The translations under genes were made by a program, and so were the position numbers. From positions 1 through 35,161 of the forward strand of contig CAMOOX010000006.1 in NCBI GenBank assembly GCA_946621875.1: DNA of 35,161 bases, given 5' to 3'. This document shows, one piece after another, positions 1-9,275 of this stretch. The stretch's first letter is position 1, and the number at the start of each line of letters is the position of its first letter. The notes beneath the pieces are model-generated. The model searched no databases, was not told the DNA's origin, and saw only the letters and a list, made by a program, of their open reading frames with translations. Source of the DNA: UBA1738 sp003453455. Lineage in GTDB: Bacteria; Bacillota; Clostridia; UBA1381.

Positions 1-38
1 CATTTTATCATAAAGGCGAAAGTTTTACAAGCCAAATG

Positions 39-67
39 TTGACATTCTTAATAAACTTTTATATAAT
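39..67 (+). promoter_or_regulatory. Housekeeping (sigma-A type) promoter for alaS operon
   Basis: A perfect -35 box TTGACA (39-44) and a perfect -10 box TATAAT (62-67) are separated by 17 bases. This predicts transcription from about position 74 and a leader of about 42 bases before alaS. No T-box-like leader fits in that space. Confidence 0.85.
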
Positions 68-115
68 ATTAAGATGAAATGGTGTAGATTTTAATTTAGG
101 AAGGTTTGAATAAAT

Positions 116-2749
116 ATGCAGAATTACGGAGTAAACGAAATAAGAGAAAAATTCCTGAGCTTTTTTGAATCTAAGGGTTGTCTTAGATTGGGGAGCTTTT
201 CGCTTGTACCGAAAAATGATGCAAGCTTACTTTTGATAAATTCGGGTATGGCGCCTATGAAAAAGTGGTTTACAGGGGCTGAGGTGCCGCCTAAAAAGCG
301 CGTAACTACCTGTCAGAAATGTATCAGAACGCCCGATATAGAGTGCGTAGGAAAAACAGCGCGCCACGGCACATTTTTTGAAATGCTCGGAAATTTTTCG
401 TTTGGTGATTATTTTAAGCACGAGGCAATAAGCTGGGGTTGGGAGTTTTTAACCGAGGTTATGGGAATACCAAAGGACAAGCTTTGGATTACCGTTTATG
501 AGGAGGACGACGAGGCAAGGGACATATGGATAAACGAAATCGGAGTAGCGCCTGAGCGAGTTGTAAAAATGGGTAAAAAGGACAACTTCTGGGAGCATGG
601 AACAGGTCCGTGCGGACCGTGCTCTGAAATCCATGTTGACCGAGGTGAGGAATACAGCTGCGGTCCTGACTGCAAGCTTGGCTGTGACTGCGACCGGTTT
701 ATGGAGGTTTGGAACCTTGTATTTACGCAGTTTGACAAAGATGAGGACGGAAACTATAATCGCCTTTCGCACCCGAATATAGATACAGGAATGGGACTTG
801 AACGCTTGGCTGCAATAATGCAGGGCGTTGACAATCTGTTTGAGGTAGATACCGTTCGCAATATTATGAACCATATTTCTAAAATAGCAGGTGTTGCTTA
901 TAAAAAAGACGCAAAGACTGATGTTTCTTTGCGTGTTATTACCGACCATATAAGAAGTACCGTTATGATGGTTTCAGACGGAGTTATCCCATCAAATGAG
1001 GGCAGAGGTTATGTTCTAAGAAGACTTTTAAGACGCGCGGCGCGTCATGGAAAGCTTCTGGGAATTTCGGGCGAATTTTTGTATCAGGTTGCGGATACAG
1101 TAATTGACGAATCAAAACAGGGGTATCCTGAACTTGCAGAAAAGCGAGAATATATCAAGAAGATAATAAAAATAGAAGAGGAAAGATTTGCAAAAACAAT
1201 AGATAACGGTATTGCAATTTTAAATGATTACATCAAAAAGACCAAGGAAAACGGCGGAACATTGCTTTCCGGTGATAAGGCATTTAAACTTAACGATACC
1301 TATGGTTTCCCAATAGACTTGACGGTGGAAATCTGTCAGGAGGCAGGGGTTAGTGTCGATTTGGAGGGCTATCAAAAGGAGCTTTCTGTGCAGAAAGAAA
1401 CGGCAAGGAATGCGCGCAAAGAGGGTTCGAGCTGGGAGGATAGCGAGAGCTTTGTCTTTGAAAATGCCAAGGCAACGGAATTTGTAGGATATGAAACGCT
1501 TAAAAGCAGCGCACAAATTGTGGGAATTGCGGCAGAGGGCGAGGTCTGCGCTACAATTTCCGAGGGTGAAAGCGGAATTATAGTAACCGATAAAACACCG
1601 TTTTATGCGGAAATGGGCGGACAGGCAGGCGATATAGGCACGATTTCAAAAAATGGCGCAAAAGCGCGTGTAACCGACACCAAAAAGAACGGAAACGGTA
1701 TATATATGCATATGGTAACAGTTGATGCGGGTAGCTTTTCGTCAGGTGAGCAGGTGCAGATGTGCGTGGATGAAAAGAACAGAATGGCAATCTGCCGTAA
1801 CCATAGCGCAACGCATCTTTTGCACAAGGCATTAAAAGAGGTTTTGGGCGGACATGTGGCTCAGGCCGGTTCTGAGGTAAATTCACAGCATTTAAGATTT
1901 GACTTCTCTCACTTTGAGGCAATGACTAAGGAGGAGCTTGAAAATACCGAGAAAAAGGTTAATGAGGCGGTACTTTCGGCTATGCCTATAACTGTTAGGG
2001 AGCTTCCGATTGATGAGGCGAAAAAGCTCGGCGCTGAGGCGCAGTTCGGCGAAAAATACGGCGAAGTCGTGCGTGTTGTTTCAATGGGCGATTATTCGGT
2101 GGAATTCTGCGGAGGTACACACCTTAAAAATACCGCAAATGTAGGGCTTTTCAAACTTATTTCGGAAAGCGGCGTTGCGGCAGGCACAAGAAGAATTGAG
2201 GCAGTAACAGGCGAAGGCGTTATGGAATACATCAAAAACAGAGATGCCCTTATTGCAAGGACTGCGGTATCCTTAAAAGCAAATAATCCGCTTGAAATTG
2301 ACAAAAAGGCAGAACAGCTTGCAGGGGAAGCAAAAGAGCTTAGAAGGCAGATTGATGCTATGAATGCAAAGATGGCATCAGGAAAACTTGATGATGTATT
2401 AAAGAATAAAATTGAAATAAAAGGTGTTACAGCCGTGTGTGCAAGAGTTGACGGACTTGCAGCAGGAGATTTAAGGACACTTGCGGACGACATCAAGGCA
2501 AAAATAGAAACGGTAGCGGTTGTACTCGCTGCAAATACCGACGAAAAAATCACATTCCTTGCAGCGGCAAGCAAAGATGCTGTCGAAAAGGGTGTTCATT
2601 CGGGAATGATTATAAAAGAGATAACAAAAATTGCGCTTGGCAGCGGCGGCGGGAAACCTGATATGGCACAGGGCGGCGGAAAAGATGCGTCTAAAATTGA
2701 CGAAGCGTTAGAATGTGCGAAAGATATTATTCTCTCGCAACTTGGCTGA
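116..2749 (+). CDS. alaS: Alanine--tRNA ligase
   Basis: Charges tRNA-Ala with alanine in the cytoplasm and hydrolyses mis-charged Ser/Gly-tRNA-Ala. At 877 residues it has the usual full bacterial length. The N-terminal class II catalytic core carries the typical segment RTPDIECVGKTARHGTFFEM. The editing-domain metal site is visible as H563 and H567 (HSATH) and C665 and H669 (CGGTH). The C-terminal DHHA1 region ends in a Gly-rich GGGKPDMAQGGGKD segment. The ATG at 116 follows AGGAAGG (98-104). It is the first gene of a seven-gene unit, and the next gene starts one base after its stop. Confidence 0.98.
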   Translation: MQNYGVNEIREKFLSFFESKGCLRLGSFSLVPKNDASLLLINSGMAPMKKWFTGAEVPPKKRVTTCQKCIRTPDIECVGKTARHGTFFEMLGNFSFGDYFKHEAISWGWEFLTEVMGIPKDKLWITVYEEDDEARDIWINEIGVAPERVVKMGKKDNFWEHGTGPCGPCSEIHVDRGEEYSCGPDCKLGCDCDRFMEVWNLVFTQFDKDEDGNYNRLSHPNIDTGMGLERLAAIMQGVDNLFEVDTVRNIMNHISKIAGVAYKKDAKTDVSLRVITDHIRSTVMMVSDGVIPSNEGRGYVLRRLLRRAARHGKLLGISGEFLYQVADTVIDESKQGYPELAEKREYIKKIIKIEEERFAKTIDNGIAILNDYIKKTKENGGTLLSGDKAFKLNDTYGFPIDLTVEICQEAGVSVDLEGYQKELSVQKETARNARKEGSSWEDSESFVFENAKATEFVGYETLKSSAQIVGIAAEGEVCATISEGESGIIVTDKTPFYAEMGGQAGDIGTISKNGAKARVTDTKKNGNGIYMHMVTVDAGSFSSGEQVQMCVDEKNRMAICRNHSATHLLHKALKEVLGGHVAQAGSEVNSQHLRFDFSHFEAMTKEELENTEKKVNEAVLSAMPITVRELPIDEAKKLGAEAQFGEKYGEVVRVVSMGDYSVEFCGGTHLKNTANVGLFKLISESGVAAGTRRIEAVTGEGVMEYIKNRDALIARTAVSLKANNPLEIDKKAEQLAGEAKELRRQIDAMNAKMASGKLDDVLKNKIEIKGVTAVCARVDGLAAGDLRTLADDIKAKIETVAVVLAANTDEKITFLAAASKDAVEKGVHSGMIIKEITKIALGSGGGKPDMAQGGGKDASKIDEALECAKDIILSQLG

Positions 2750-2750
2750 T

Positions 2751-3632
2751 ATGAACGGCATAATAGTGATAAATAAACCGCCCGGAAGAACATCACACGA
2801 TATGGTGAGTTTTGTAAGGAAACTTACGGGGATAAAAAAGGTTGGGCATACGGGCACGCTTGACCCGATGGCAACGGGGGTTCTTCCTATATGCATAGGG
2901 AAAGCAACAAAAGCAGCGGATATGCTTACCGATTCGGATAAGGAGTACCGTGCGCAAATGGTCTTGGGTGCCATTACCGACACACAGGATTCGTCCGGGA
3001 AAATCCTTGAAAGAAGTCCTGTCTGCGTTACAGAAGAACAAATAAAAGAGACAATATCCTGTTTCATAGGCGAAATCTCACAAATTCCGCCTATGTTTTC
3101 TGCTATAAAAAAGGACGGGAAAAAGCTTTATGAGCTTGCAAGACAGGGAATAAGCATTGAAAGAGAAGCAAGACAGGTTAAAATATATGATATTAAAATA
3201 ACCGAAATTGACCTCGAAAGTAAAACTGTTACGATTGATGTCCGTTGTTCAAAAGGCACCTATATACGCACTTTGTGCGAGGATATAGGTAAAAAACTGG
3301 GGTGCGGCGCATATATGAACTCGCTTATTCGCACAAAAAGTGCAGGCTTTGCGCTTGCGGACAGCTTTACGAAGGAAGAGCTTGAAAAAATGAAGGAGCA
3401 GGACACGCTCAAAAACGCACTACTCCCGCTTGACCGCATTTTTAAAGACTATGACAGGATAGAGCTTGATGAAATATCGGCGAAAAAAGTAAAAAACGGT
3501 ATGAGAATAAGGTATAATGCGGCGAAAAGCGGCAAACTATACCGTATATATGATGAAAAAGGCGCATTTTTGTGCATTTCTGAGTGCAAAAACGGAGAAT
3601 TGGTGCTTAAAAAGGCATTTTGGGTGGATTAA
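2751..3632 (+). CDS. truB: tRNA pseudouridine(55) synthase TruB
   Basis: Isomerises U55 in the T-loop of tRNAs to pseudouridine. The family N-terminus MNGIIVINKPPGRTSHD is intact, and the catalytic aspartate is D38 in GHTGTLDPMATG. The KEYRA motif and the PUA-like C-terminal part are present; length is 293 residues. The frame is open back to an ATG at 2715, but that adds 12 unrelated residues inside alaS. The ATG at 2751, one base after the alaS stop, matches the family start. Neither start has a good Shine-Dalgarno, so translational coupling to alaS is likely (inference). Confidence 0.96.
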   Translation: MNGIIVINKPPGRTSHDMVSFVRKLTGIKKVGHTGTLDPMATGVLPICIGKATKAADMLTDSDKEYRAQMVLGAITDTQDSSGKILERSPVCVTEEQIKETISCFIGEISQIPPMFSAIKKDGKKLYELARQGISIEREARQVKIYDIKITEIDLESKTVTIDVRCSKGTYIRTLCEDIGKKLGCGAYMNSLIRTKSAGFALADSFTKEELEKMKEQDTLKNALLPLDRIFKDYDRIELDEISAKKVKNGMRIRYNAAKSGKLYRIYDEKGAFLCISECKNGELVLKKAFWVD

Positions 3633-3633
3633 A

Positions 3634-4485
3634 ATGGAGATTTATGAATTTTACGGAGGCAGTGAAGGTTCTGCAATATGCCTCGGGGATTTTGACGGTA
3701 TGCACAAGGGGCACAGGAGGGTTTTTTCAGAAGCCGCAAAAACAGGAGACTTTGGCGCGCTCCTTTTTACCCACAACTCAAAAGACGAAAAAGAGCTCCT
3801 GACGATTTCAGAAAAACTTGATTTAATAAAAAAGCTTGGCGCAAAGTATGCTGTGGCGGCGGATTTTAAAGAAGAGTTAAGGGATAAAACGTGCGAAGAA
3901 TTTGTAGAGCTGCTTGCCTCTTTTAAAGTCAAATCGGCAGTTGTGGGCTATGATTACCGCTTTGGAAAAGGAGCGGCCGGCGACGCAAGAAGATTACGGG
4001 AACTGTGTTCTCAAAAAGGTATCTTCGTGCAAGTGGTAAGTGCCGTAGAAGATGGCGGCGAGCCGATAAAGAGTACAAGAATAAGAACTCTTGTAGAAAA
4101 CGGAGATATTGCTGAGGCAAACAGATTACTTGTAAGTCCGTATATTATTTCGGGGCAGGTGATAAAAGGTTTTGGAAATGGGAAAAAACTTGGATTTCCG
4201 ACGGCAAATATAGAGGTTTCAAAGTATAAGCTTCTGCCCCGTGACGGTGTTTATAAGGGCAGATTAGACGGAAAAGACGCAGTTATAAATATCGGCAAAA
4301 ATCCCACTTTTGGAGCAAGCCAAAGGACTGTTGAAGCACATATTATAGGAGAGGACAAAAAACTTTACGGCAAATGTGTAACTGTTGAGGTTTACAAAAG
4401 GATAAGAGATGAGATTAAGTTTAGCAGGAAAGAAGATTTAATCTCTCAAATAAAAAAGGATATAGATGGTATAAGGGGGAAATAA
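3634..4485 (+). CDS. ribF: Bifunctional riboflavin kinase / FAD synthetase
   Basis: Converts riboflavin to FMN and FMN to FAD. The N-terminal nucleotidyltransferase (FAD synthetase) has GDFDGMHKGH at residues 18-27. The C-terminal riboflavin kinase has FGNGKKLGFPTAN at 180-192. At 283 residues it is slightly shorter than usual for RibF, but both domains are complete. The frame extends upstream into truB to 3517; the ATG at 3634, one base after the truB stop, gives the normal N-terminus. A truB-ribF pair is common in bacteria. Confidence 0.96.
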   Translation: MEIYEFYGGSEGSAICLGDFDGMHKGHRRVFSEAAKTGDFGALLFTHNSKDEKELLTISEKLDLIKKLGAKYAVAADFKEELRDKTCEEFVELLASFKVKSAVVGYDYRFGKGAAGDARRLRELCSQKGIFVQVVSAVEDGGEPIKSTRIRTLVENGDIAEANRLLVSPYIISGQVIKGFGNGKKLGFPTANIEVSKYKLLPRDGVYKGRLDGKDAVINIGKNPTFGASQRTVEAHIIGEDKKLYGKCVTVEVYKRIRDEIKFSRKEDLISQIKKDIDGIRGK

Positions 4486-4486
4486 G

Positions 4487-5194
4487 ATGGCAAAAAGAAC
4501 AATAACCGAGATGAGCTATGAAAGGGCAAAGAAAAATCTTAAAAATAACAGGGAAACTATAAAAAAGCTGGAAGATGCAGGAGTGCTTTTCATAAATCCT
4601 GAAAGCTGCTATGTTGAAGAAGGAGTAAAAATCGGCAAAGGCACAGTTGTTGAGCAAAATGTTATGCTCCAAGGAGCAACCGAGATTGGAGAAAACTGCG
4701 TCATAGGAATGGGAAGTAAGCTTATAGATACAAAAATAGGCGACGGCTGTGATTTTTTGTCGGTAGTATCGGTTGATGCAAAAATAGGGAATAATGTGCT
4801 TGCAGGTCCGTTCTCTTATATCCGCCCCGGTACGGTCATTGCAGATGATGTCAAGGTCGGCGACTTTGTTGAAGTGAAAAATGCGGTAATAGGTGAGGGT
4901 ACAAAAATTCCGCACTTGATATATGTAGGCGATAGTGATGTGGGTAAAAATGTAAACTTCGGTTGCGGATCAATAACGGTAAATTATGACGGCAAGAAAA
5001 AATATAGATGTAAAATAGGTGATAACTGCTTTATAGGCTGCAATACAAGCCTTGTAGCGCCGGTTGAGATAAAGGCCGGGGCATATACTGCGGCAGGCTC
5101 TACTATAACAGATGAAGTGCCTGAAAAAAATCTTGCAATAGCAAGGGCAAGACAGGTAAACAAGAGCGGCTGGAAGGATAAGAGGGAAGACTGA
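4487..5194 (+). CDS. GlmU-like glucosamine-1-phosphate acetyltransferase domain protein (no uridyltransferase half)
   Basis: The 235 residues match only the C-terminal left-handed beta-helix half of GlmU, which acetylates GlcN-1-P using acetyl-CoA. Active-site residues are retained: R113 (IRPG), K131 (VEVK), H143 and Y146 (PHLIYVGD), and N166-Y167 (VNYDG). These correspond to R333, K351, H363, Y366 and the NYDG loop of E. coli GlmU. The roughly 230-residue N-terminal pyrophosphorylase domain is absent. In its place are about 30 charged, probably helical residues. The ATG at 4487 has AGGGGG (4474-4479) seven bases upstream, and the preceding gene stops two bases before, so this is not a frameshifted full-length gene. 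The position directly before pth and mfd is where many Firmicutes carry glmU. UDP-GlcNAc formation would need a separate uridyltransferase. Confidence 0.88.
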   Translation: MAKRTITEMSYERAKKNLKNNRETIKKLEDAGVLFINPESCYVEEGVKIGKGTVVEQNVMLQGATEIGENCVIGMGSKLIDTKIGDGCDFLSVVSVDAKIGNNVLAGPFSYIRPGTVIADDVKVGDFVEVKNAVIGEGTKIPHLIYVGDSDVGKNVNFGCGSITVNYDGKKKYRCKIGDNCFIGCNTSLVAPVEIKAGAYTAAGSTITDEVPEKNLAIARARQVNKSGWKDKRED

Positions 5195-5757
5195 TGTACT
5201 TAATTGCAGGTCTCGGAAATCCAGGAAAAGAATATGATATGACGCGCCATAATATTGGTTTTGAGGTGGTAGACTATATTGCGGACAAATACAATATTAA
5301 AGTAAAAAAGCTGAAATTTAAAGCACTTTATCAAAAAGCGGAAATAGAGGGCAGTGAGGTCATACTTATGAAGCCTCAGACATATATGAATTTATCGGGT
5401 GAAAGCATACGCGATGCTGCGGCATTTTATAAAATTCCGCCCGAAAAAATCATAATAATAAGCGATGACATAAATCTTGATGAGGGCAGGATACGAGTGA
5501 GAAAAGGCGGCTCGGCAGGAGGACATAACGGGCTGAAATCGATAATATATCAGCTTGCATCAGACGGTTTTGTGAGAATACGAGTTGGAGTAGGAGAAAA
5601 GAAACAGGGCCAGGACCTTGCAGATTATGTGCTGTCACGCTTTTCAAAGGAACAAATCCCCTTGCTTGAACGCGCGATAATAAACGCCGCAGATGCAGCA
5701 GCGGAAGTTATGGCGCACGGCGTAGAAAGTGCAATGAATAAGTTTAACGGAGCATAA
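5194..5757 (+). CDS. pth: Peptidyl-tRNA hydrolase
   Basis: Recycles tRNA from peptidyl-tRNA dropped by stalled ribosomes. At 187 residues it is the normal size. Key residues are visible: N9 in GLGNPGKEY, catalytic H19 in TRHN, N66 in MNLSG, D91 in SDD, and N112 in GGHNGLKS. The start ATG shares one base with the preceding stop (TGATG) and follows GAGGGA, implying coupled translation. It continues the conserved pth-mfd order of Firmicutes. Confidence 0.97.
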   Translation: MYLIAGLGNPGKEYDMTRHNIGFEVVDYIADKYNIKVKKLKFKALYQKAEIEGSEVILMKPQTYMNLSGESIRDAAAFYKIPPEKIIIISDDINLDEGRIRVRKGGSAGGHNGLKSIIYQLASDGFVRIRVGVGEKKQGQDLADYVLSRFSKEQIPLLERAIINAADAAAEVMAHGVESAMNKFNGA

Positions 5758-5779
5758 TGACATCGGGCAGGTGGTAAAT

Positions 5780-8700
5780 ATGAATTTCAAAAATCTGTTG
5801 TCGGAATATAAAGAATATTCCGACTTTTTGGCTGCCCTTAAAAACGGAGATACGCCCATATCTGTATCAGGTCTTGTTGAGGCGGCTTGGGGACAGTTCA
5901 TATTTGAGACAGCAGGCAAAAAAAGGGCTCTTGTAATTGCGTATAATGACCAGGAGGCGCAGCGCATAGCTGACAATCTGCGCTTTTTTTGCGACCGTGT
6001 TTTTGTTTTCCCGTCAAAGGAGTATGTTTTTTTCGATATAGATGCCTATGACAGGTATAGCGAAAATACAAGACTTGAAGCGCTTTCTAATATTTTGGAG
6101 GGTGGAATTACGGTTGCTTCTGCCGATAGTCTGCTTACATTTACTCTCCCGCGCGAAAAGCTGGAAAATGATATTCTTGTTATCAAAGACGGCGGTGAAT
6201 ATAATATCGAAGAGCTTATAAAAAAGCTTGTAGATATGGGATATACAAGGGAAGAGGAAGTTTCCGGGAAAGGTCAGTTTGCGGTGCGCGGCGGAATTTT
6301 AGACATTTTTTCGCCCCAAAGGGAAAACCCCGTAAGAATAGAATTTTTTGACATACAGGTGGATTCCATACGCGGTTTTGATATAGAAACGCAGCGTTCG
6401 GTTGAAAATTTGAAGGAAACAAAAATTATTCCGGCCTCGGAGCTTTCGGGATTTGATTTTGATGCTTTTTTGGAAAAACTTATGGAAAAAGCGGCAAAAT
6501 TAAAGCGAAAAAAAGAGCCGAATAAAGAACTTATAGAAAATTTGGAAAACGATATAAACAGCATACAAAGCGGAATAATTCCTAAATCGATATGTAAGTA
6601 TGCAGGGCTTATGTTTGAAGAAATACCGACGGTTTTGGATTATTTTGACAGCGAAGACGTGATTTTTCTTGCCGAGCCTAAGCGTATTGCAGAGAGGACA
6701 AAAAGTCTTGAATGGGAATTTTCCGAACAGATAAAGGAACTTATAGAGAGAAATATTATTGCCAAAGATTTTGGCGGGGAATGGGCAAAATATGAAGATA
6801 TAGTTGGGCAAATTCAGCAAAAATGCCTGATTTCAATAAATACGCTCACACATACAAGTATAAACTACACCTATAAATCAATATTCAATTTTAATACAAA
6901 AACCACCGTTTCTCTGCACGGAAGATTTGACTATCTTTATGATGACCTCAAAAAAACTGAGGGTACGGACAAAACCACTGTGATTTTGGCAGGAAGTGTA
7001 AGCCGAGGCGAAAATCTTGCCGGTACGCTTTCGGAAAAGGGCATAAAATGCCGATTTGAAAAAGGAAATACGGACTTTGAAAAAGGGGAAACCGTTATAT
7101 TAAAGGGAAAGCTCGAAAAAGGCTTTGAATATCCCGACATAAACTTTACATTGATTTCGGAACAGGAAATCTTTGATATTCAGAAAAGGCGGCAAAAACG
7201 GAAAACAGACAGCAAAAACCGCTTAAAATCATATACTGACATAAATGCAGGTGACTATGTAGTTCACCGCGCACACGGAATAGGAAAGTATATGGGTATA
7301 AAAAAAATAAGCGTGGCGGGAGTGACAAAGGATTATCTGCATATCGCATATCGCGGAACGGACAGCCTTTATGTGCCTGTTGACCAGCTTGATATGCTAT
7401 ATAAATACTCAGGCGCAACCGATAAGGAGTTAAAATTAAATAAACTCGGAGGCAGCGAATGGGATAAGACCAAGCAGAAGGTGCGTGCATCAACACACGA
7501 CATGGCAAAACAGCTGGCAGAGCTTTATGCTAAAAGGAGTCAAACCAAGGGATTTGCCTTTTCGGAGGATACACCATGGCAGAGAGAGTTTGAGGACACC
7601 TTCCCATATAATGAAACGGAGGATCAAATCCGTTCAATAGAAGAAGTAAAAAAGGATATGCAAAGTACAAAGCCTATGGAGAGGCTCCTTTGCGGAGATG
7701 TGGGATACGGAAAAACCGAGGTTGCGCTGCGTGCTGCGTTTAAGGCGGCTACCGACTCGAAGCAGGTGGCATATCTTTGTCCTACTACCATACTTGCTAT
7801 GCAGCAATATGAAACTTTTTCAAAAAGAATGAAGGATTTTCCTATAAAAATAGAGATGCTGTCGCGTTTTCGCACACTATCTGAACAGAAAAAAATCCTG
7901 AAAAAGCTTAAAACGGGCGAAATAGATATAATAATAGGCACGCATAGACTACTGCAAAATGATATTGAATTCAAGGATTTGGGACTTTTAATAATTGATG
8001 AAGAGCAGCGGTTCGGAGTTGCGCACAAGGAACGGCTAAAAGAACTCAAAAAGAATGTAGATGTGCTTTCGATGAGCGCAACGCCTATCCCAAGAACACT
8101 CCATATGGCAATGGTTTCGGTACGGGACATGAGCCTTTTGGAAACACCGCCCGAAAATCGCTATCCCGTAGCAACCTATGTTTTGGAATATAATGAAGAT
8201 GTTATTTTAAATGCAATAAAGAAAGAGCTTGCGCGAGGCGGACAGGTTTTTTACCTTTACAATAGGGTTGGAGGAATATACCGCGTTGCGAATTGGCTCA
8301 AATCCAAGCTCCCCGATGCCGTCATTTCGGTAGGTCACGGCAAAATGAAGGAAGACGAACTTGAAGACATTATGTATGATATGGTAAACGGAAAAACCGA
8401 TATACTTGTTTGCACGACCATTATTGAAACAGGGCTTGATATACCGAATGCGAATACAATAATAGTGGAAAATGCCGATAGAATGGGACTTTCGCAGCTC
8501 TATCAGCTAAGGGGCAGAGTTGGACGCTCCCAAAGAAACGCATATGCGTATTTCACCTATAAAAAAGATGAGCTTTTGTCGGAGGTTGCAGAGAAAAGAT
8601 TGTCCGCCATAAAGGAATTCACCGAATTTGGTTCGGGATTTAAAATAGCTATGCGCGACCTCGAAATAAGGGGTGCAGGCGATATTTTGGGTGCACAGCA

Positions 8701-9244
8701 GCACGGACATATAGATGCTGTTGGATACGATATGTATTGCAAGATATTGGAAGAAAGTGTGCGCCGTATAGAGGGACTTCCCGAAAAGCCCGAAATAAAC
8801 ACTTCTATTGACTTAAATGTTGATGCGTATATACCTGAAAGATATATTAAAAGCAGTAATTTGAGGATAGATGCATATAAGCGAATTTCTGCCATTGAAA
8901 CGGAAGATGATGAAAAGGATGTTTTAGATGAGCTTATTGATAGATTCGGTGAGCCGCCAAAACCTGTACGAAACCTGATAGAAATTGCGGGTATAAAGGC
9001 ATTGGCAAAGGAAGTGGGCATAACGGAAATCTCGCAAAAAGGAAACTGCGTACTGCTTACATTTTTGGAGGATATGCTTTCAGAAAGCGTGATAGAGCTT
9101 ATAATGGACAGGTACTATGACACTTGTACGATAAATCCCAAAAAGCCTGTAATTACCTATCGTGAGAAGCAGCCTGCAAAAATGATGGGCAATATTAAAT
9201 TTTTATTACAGAAGTTAAATGAATTGCATAAAGAGGACAAATAA
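5780..9244 (+). CDS. mfd: Transcription-repair coupling factor Mfd
   Basis: DNA translocase that removes RNA polymerase stalled at lesions and recruits UvrA. At 1154 residues it is full length. In order: a UvrB-like N-terminal module; a CarD-like RNA-polymerase-interaction domain around 487-560 (DYVVHRAHGIGKYMG); and an SF2 helicase with Walker A GDVGYGKT (639-646), Walker B DEEQ (740-743) and GRVGRSQ near 912. A RecG-like TRG region and a C-terminal UvrA-autoinhibitory domain follow. A GTG at 5771 is in frame, but the ATG at 5780 has AGGTGG (5769-5774) at proper spacing and is preferred. Confidence 0.97.
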   Translation: MNFKNLLSEYKEYSDFLAALKNGDTPISVSGLVEAAWGQFIFETAGKKRALVIAYNDQEAQRIADNLRFFCDRVFVFPSKEYVFFDIDAYDRYSENTRLEALSNILEGGITVASADSLLTFTLPREKLENDILVIKDGGEYNIEELIKKLVDMGYTREEEVSGKGQFAVRGGILDIFSPQRENPVRIEFFDIQVDSIRGFDIETQRSVENLKETKIIPASELSGFDFDAFLEKLMEKAAKLKRKKEPNKELIENLENDINSIQSGIIPKSICKYAGLMFEEIPTVLDYFDSEDVIFLAEPKRIAERTKSLEWEFSEQIKELIERNIIAKDFGGEWAKYEDIVGQIQQKCLISINTLTHTSINYTYKSIFNFNTKTTVSLHGRFDYLYDDLKKTEGTDKTTVILAGSVSRGENLAGTLSEKGIKCRFEKGNTDFEKGETVILKGKLEKGFEYPDINFTLISEQEIFDIQKRRQKRKTDSKNRLKSYTDINAGDYVVHRAHGIGKYMGIKKISVAGVTKDYLHIAYRGTDSLYVPVDQLDMLYKYSGATDKELKLNKLGGSEWDKTKQKVRASTHDMAKQLAELYAKRSQTKGFAFSEDTPWQREFEDTFPYNETEDQIRSIEEVKKDMQSTKPMERLLCGDVGYGKTEVALRAAFKAATDSKQVAYLCPTTILAMQQYETFSKRMKDFPIKIEMLSRFRTLSEQKKILKKLKTGEIDIIIGTHRLLQNDIEFKDLGLLIIDEEQRFGVAHKERLKELKKNVDVLSMSATPIPRTLHMAMVSVRDMSLLETPPENRYPVATYVLEYNEDVILNAIKKELARGGQVFYLYNRVGGIYRVANWLKSKLPDAVISVGHGKMKEDELEDIMYDMVNGKTDILVCTTIIETGLDIPNANTIIVENADRMGLSQLYQLRGRVGRSQRNAYAYFTYKKDELLSEVAEKRLSAIKEFTEFGSGFKIAMRDLEIRGAGDILGAQQHGHIDAVGYDMYCKILEESVRRIEGLPEKPEINTSIDLNVDAYIPERYIKSSNLRIDAYKRISAIETEDDEKDVLDELIDRFGEPPKPVRNLIEIAGIKALAKEVGITEISQKGNCVLLTFLEDMLSESVIELIMDRYYDTCTINPKKPVITYREKQPAKMMGNIKFLLQKLNELHKEDK

Positions 9245-9275
9245 TGTATAATGTAAGCAGATAGGAGTGTTCGGT

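Noticed and set aside
1..38. End of an upstream gene or RNA before the alaS promoter
   Set aside because: These 38 bases contain no recognisable coding end, terminator hairpin or RNA motif, so nothing is called.
449..949. Long open frame antisense to alaS
   Set aside because: The protein looks like a shadow of alaS codons, has no Shine-Dalgarno, and lies entirely under an unambiguous gene. The same holds for other antisense frames, for example 2092-2574, 7624-8130 and 27307-27858.
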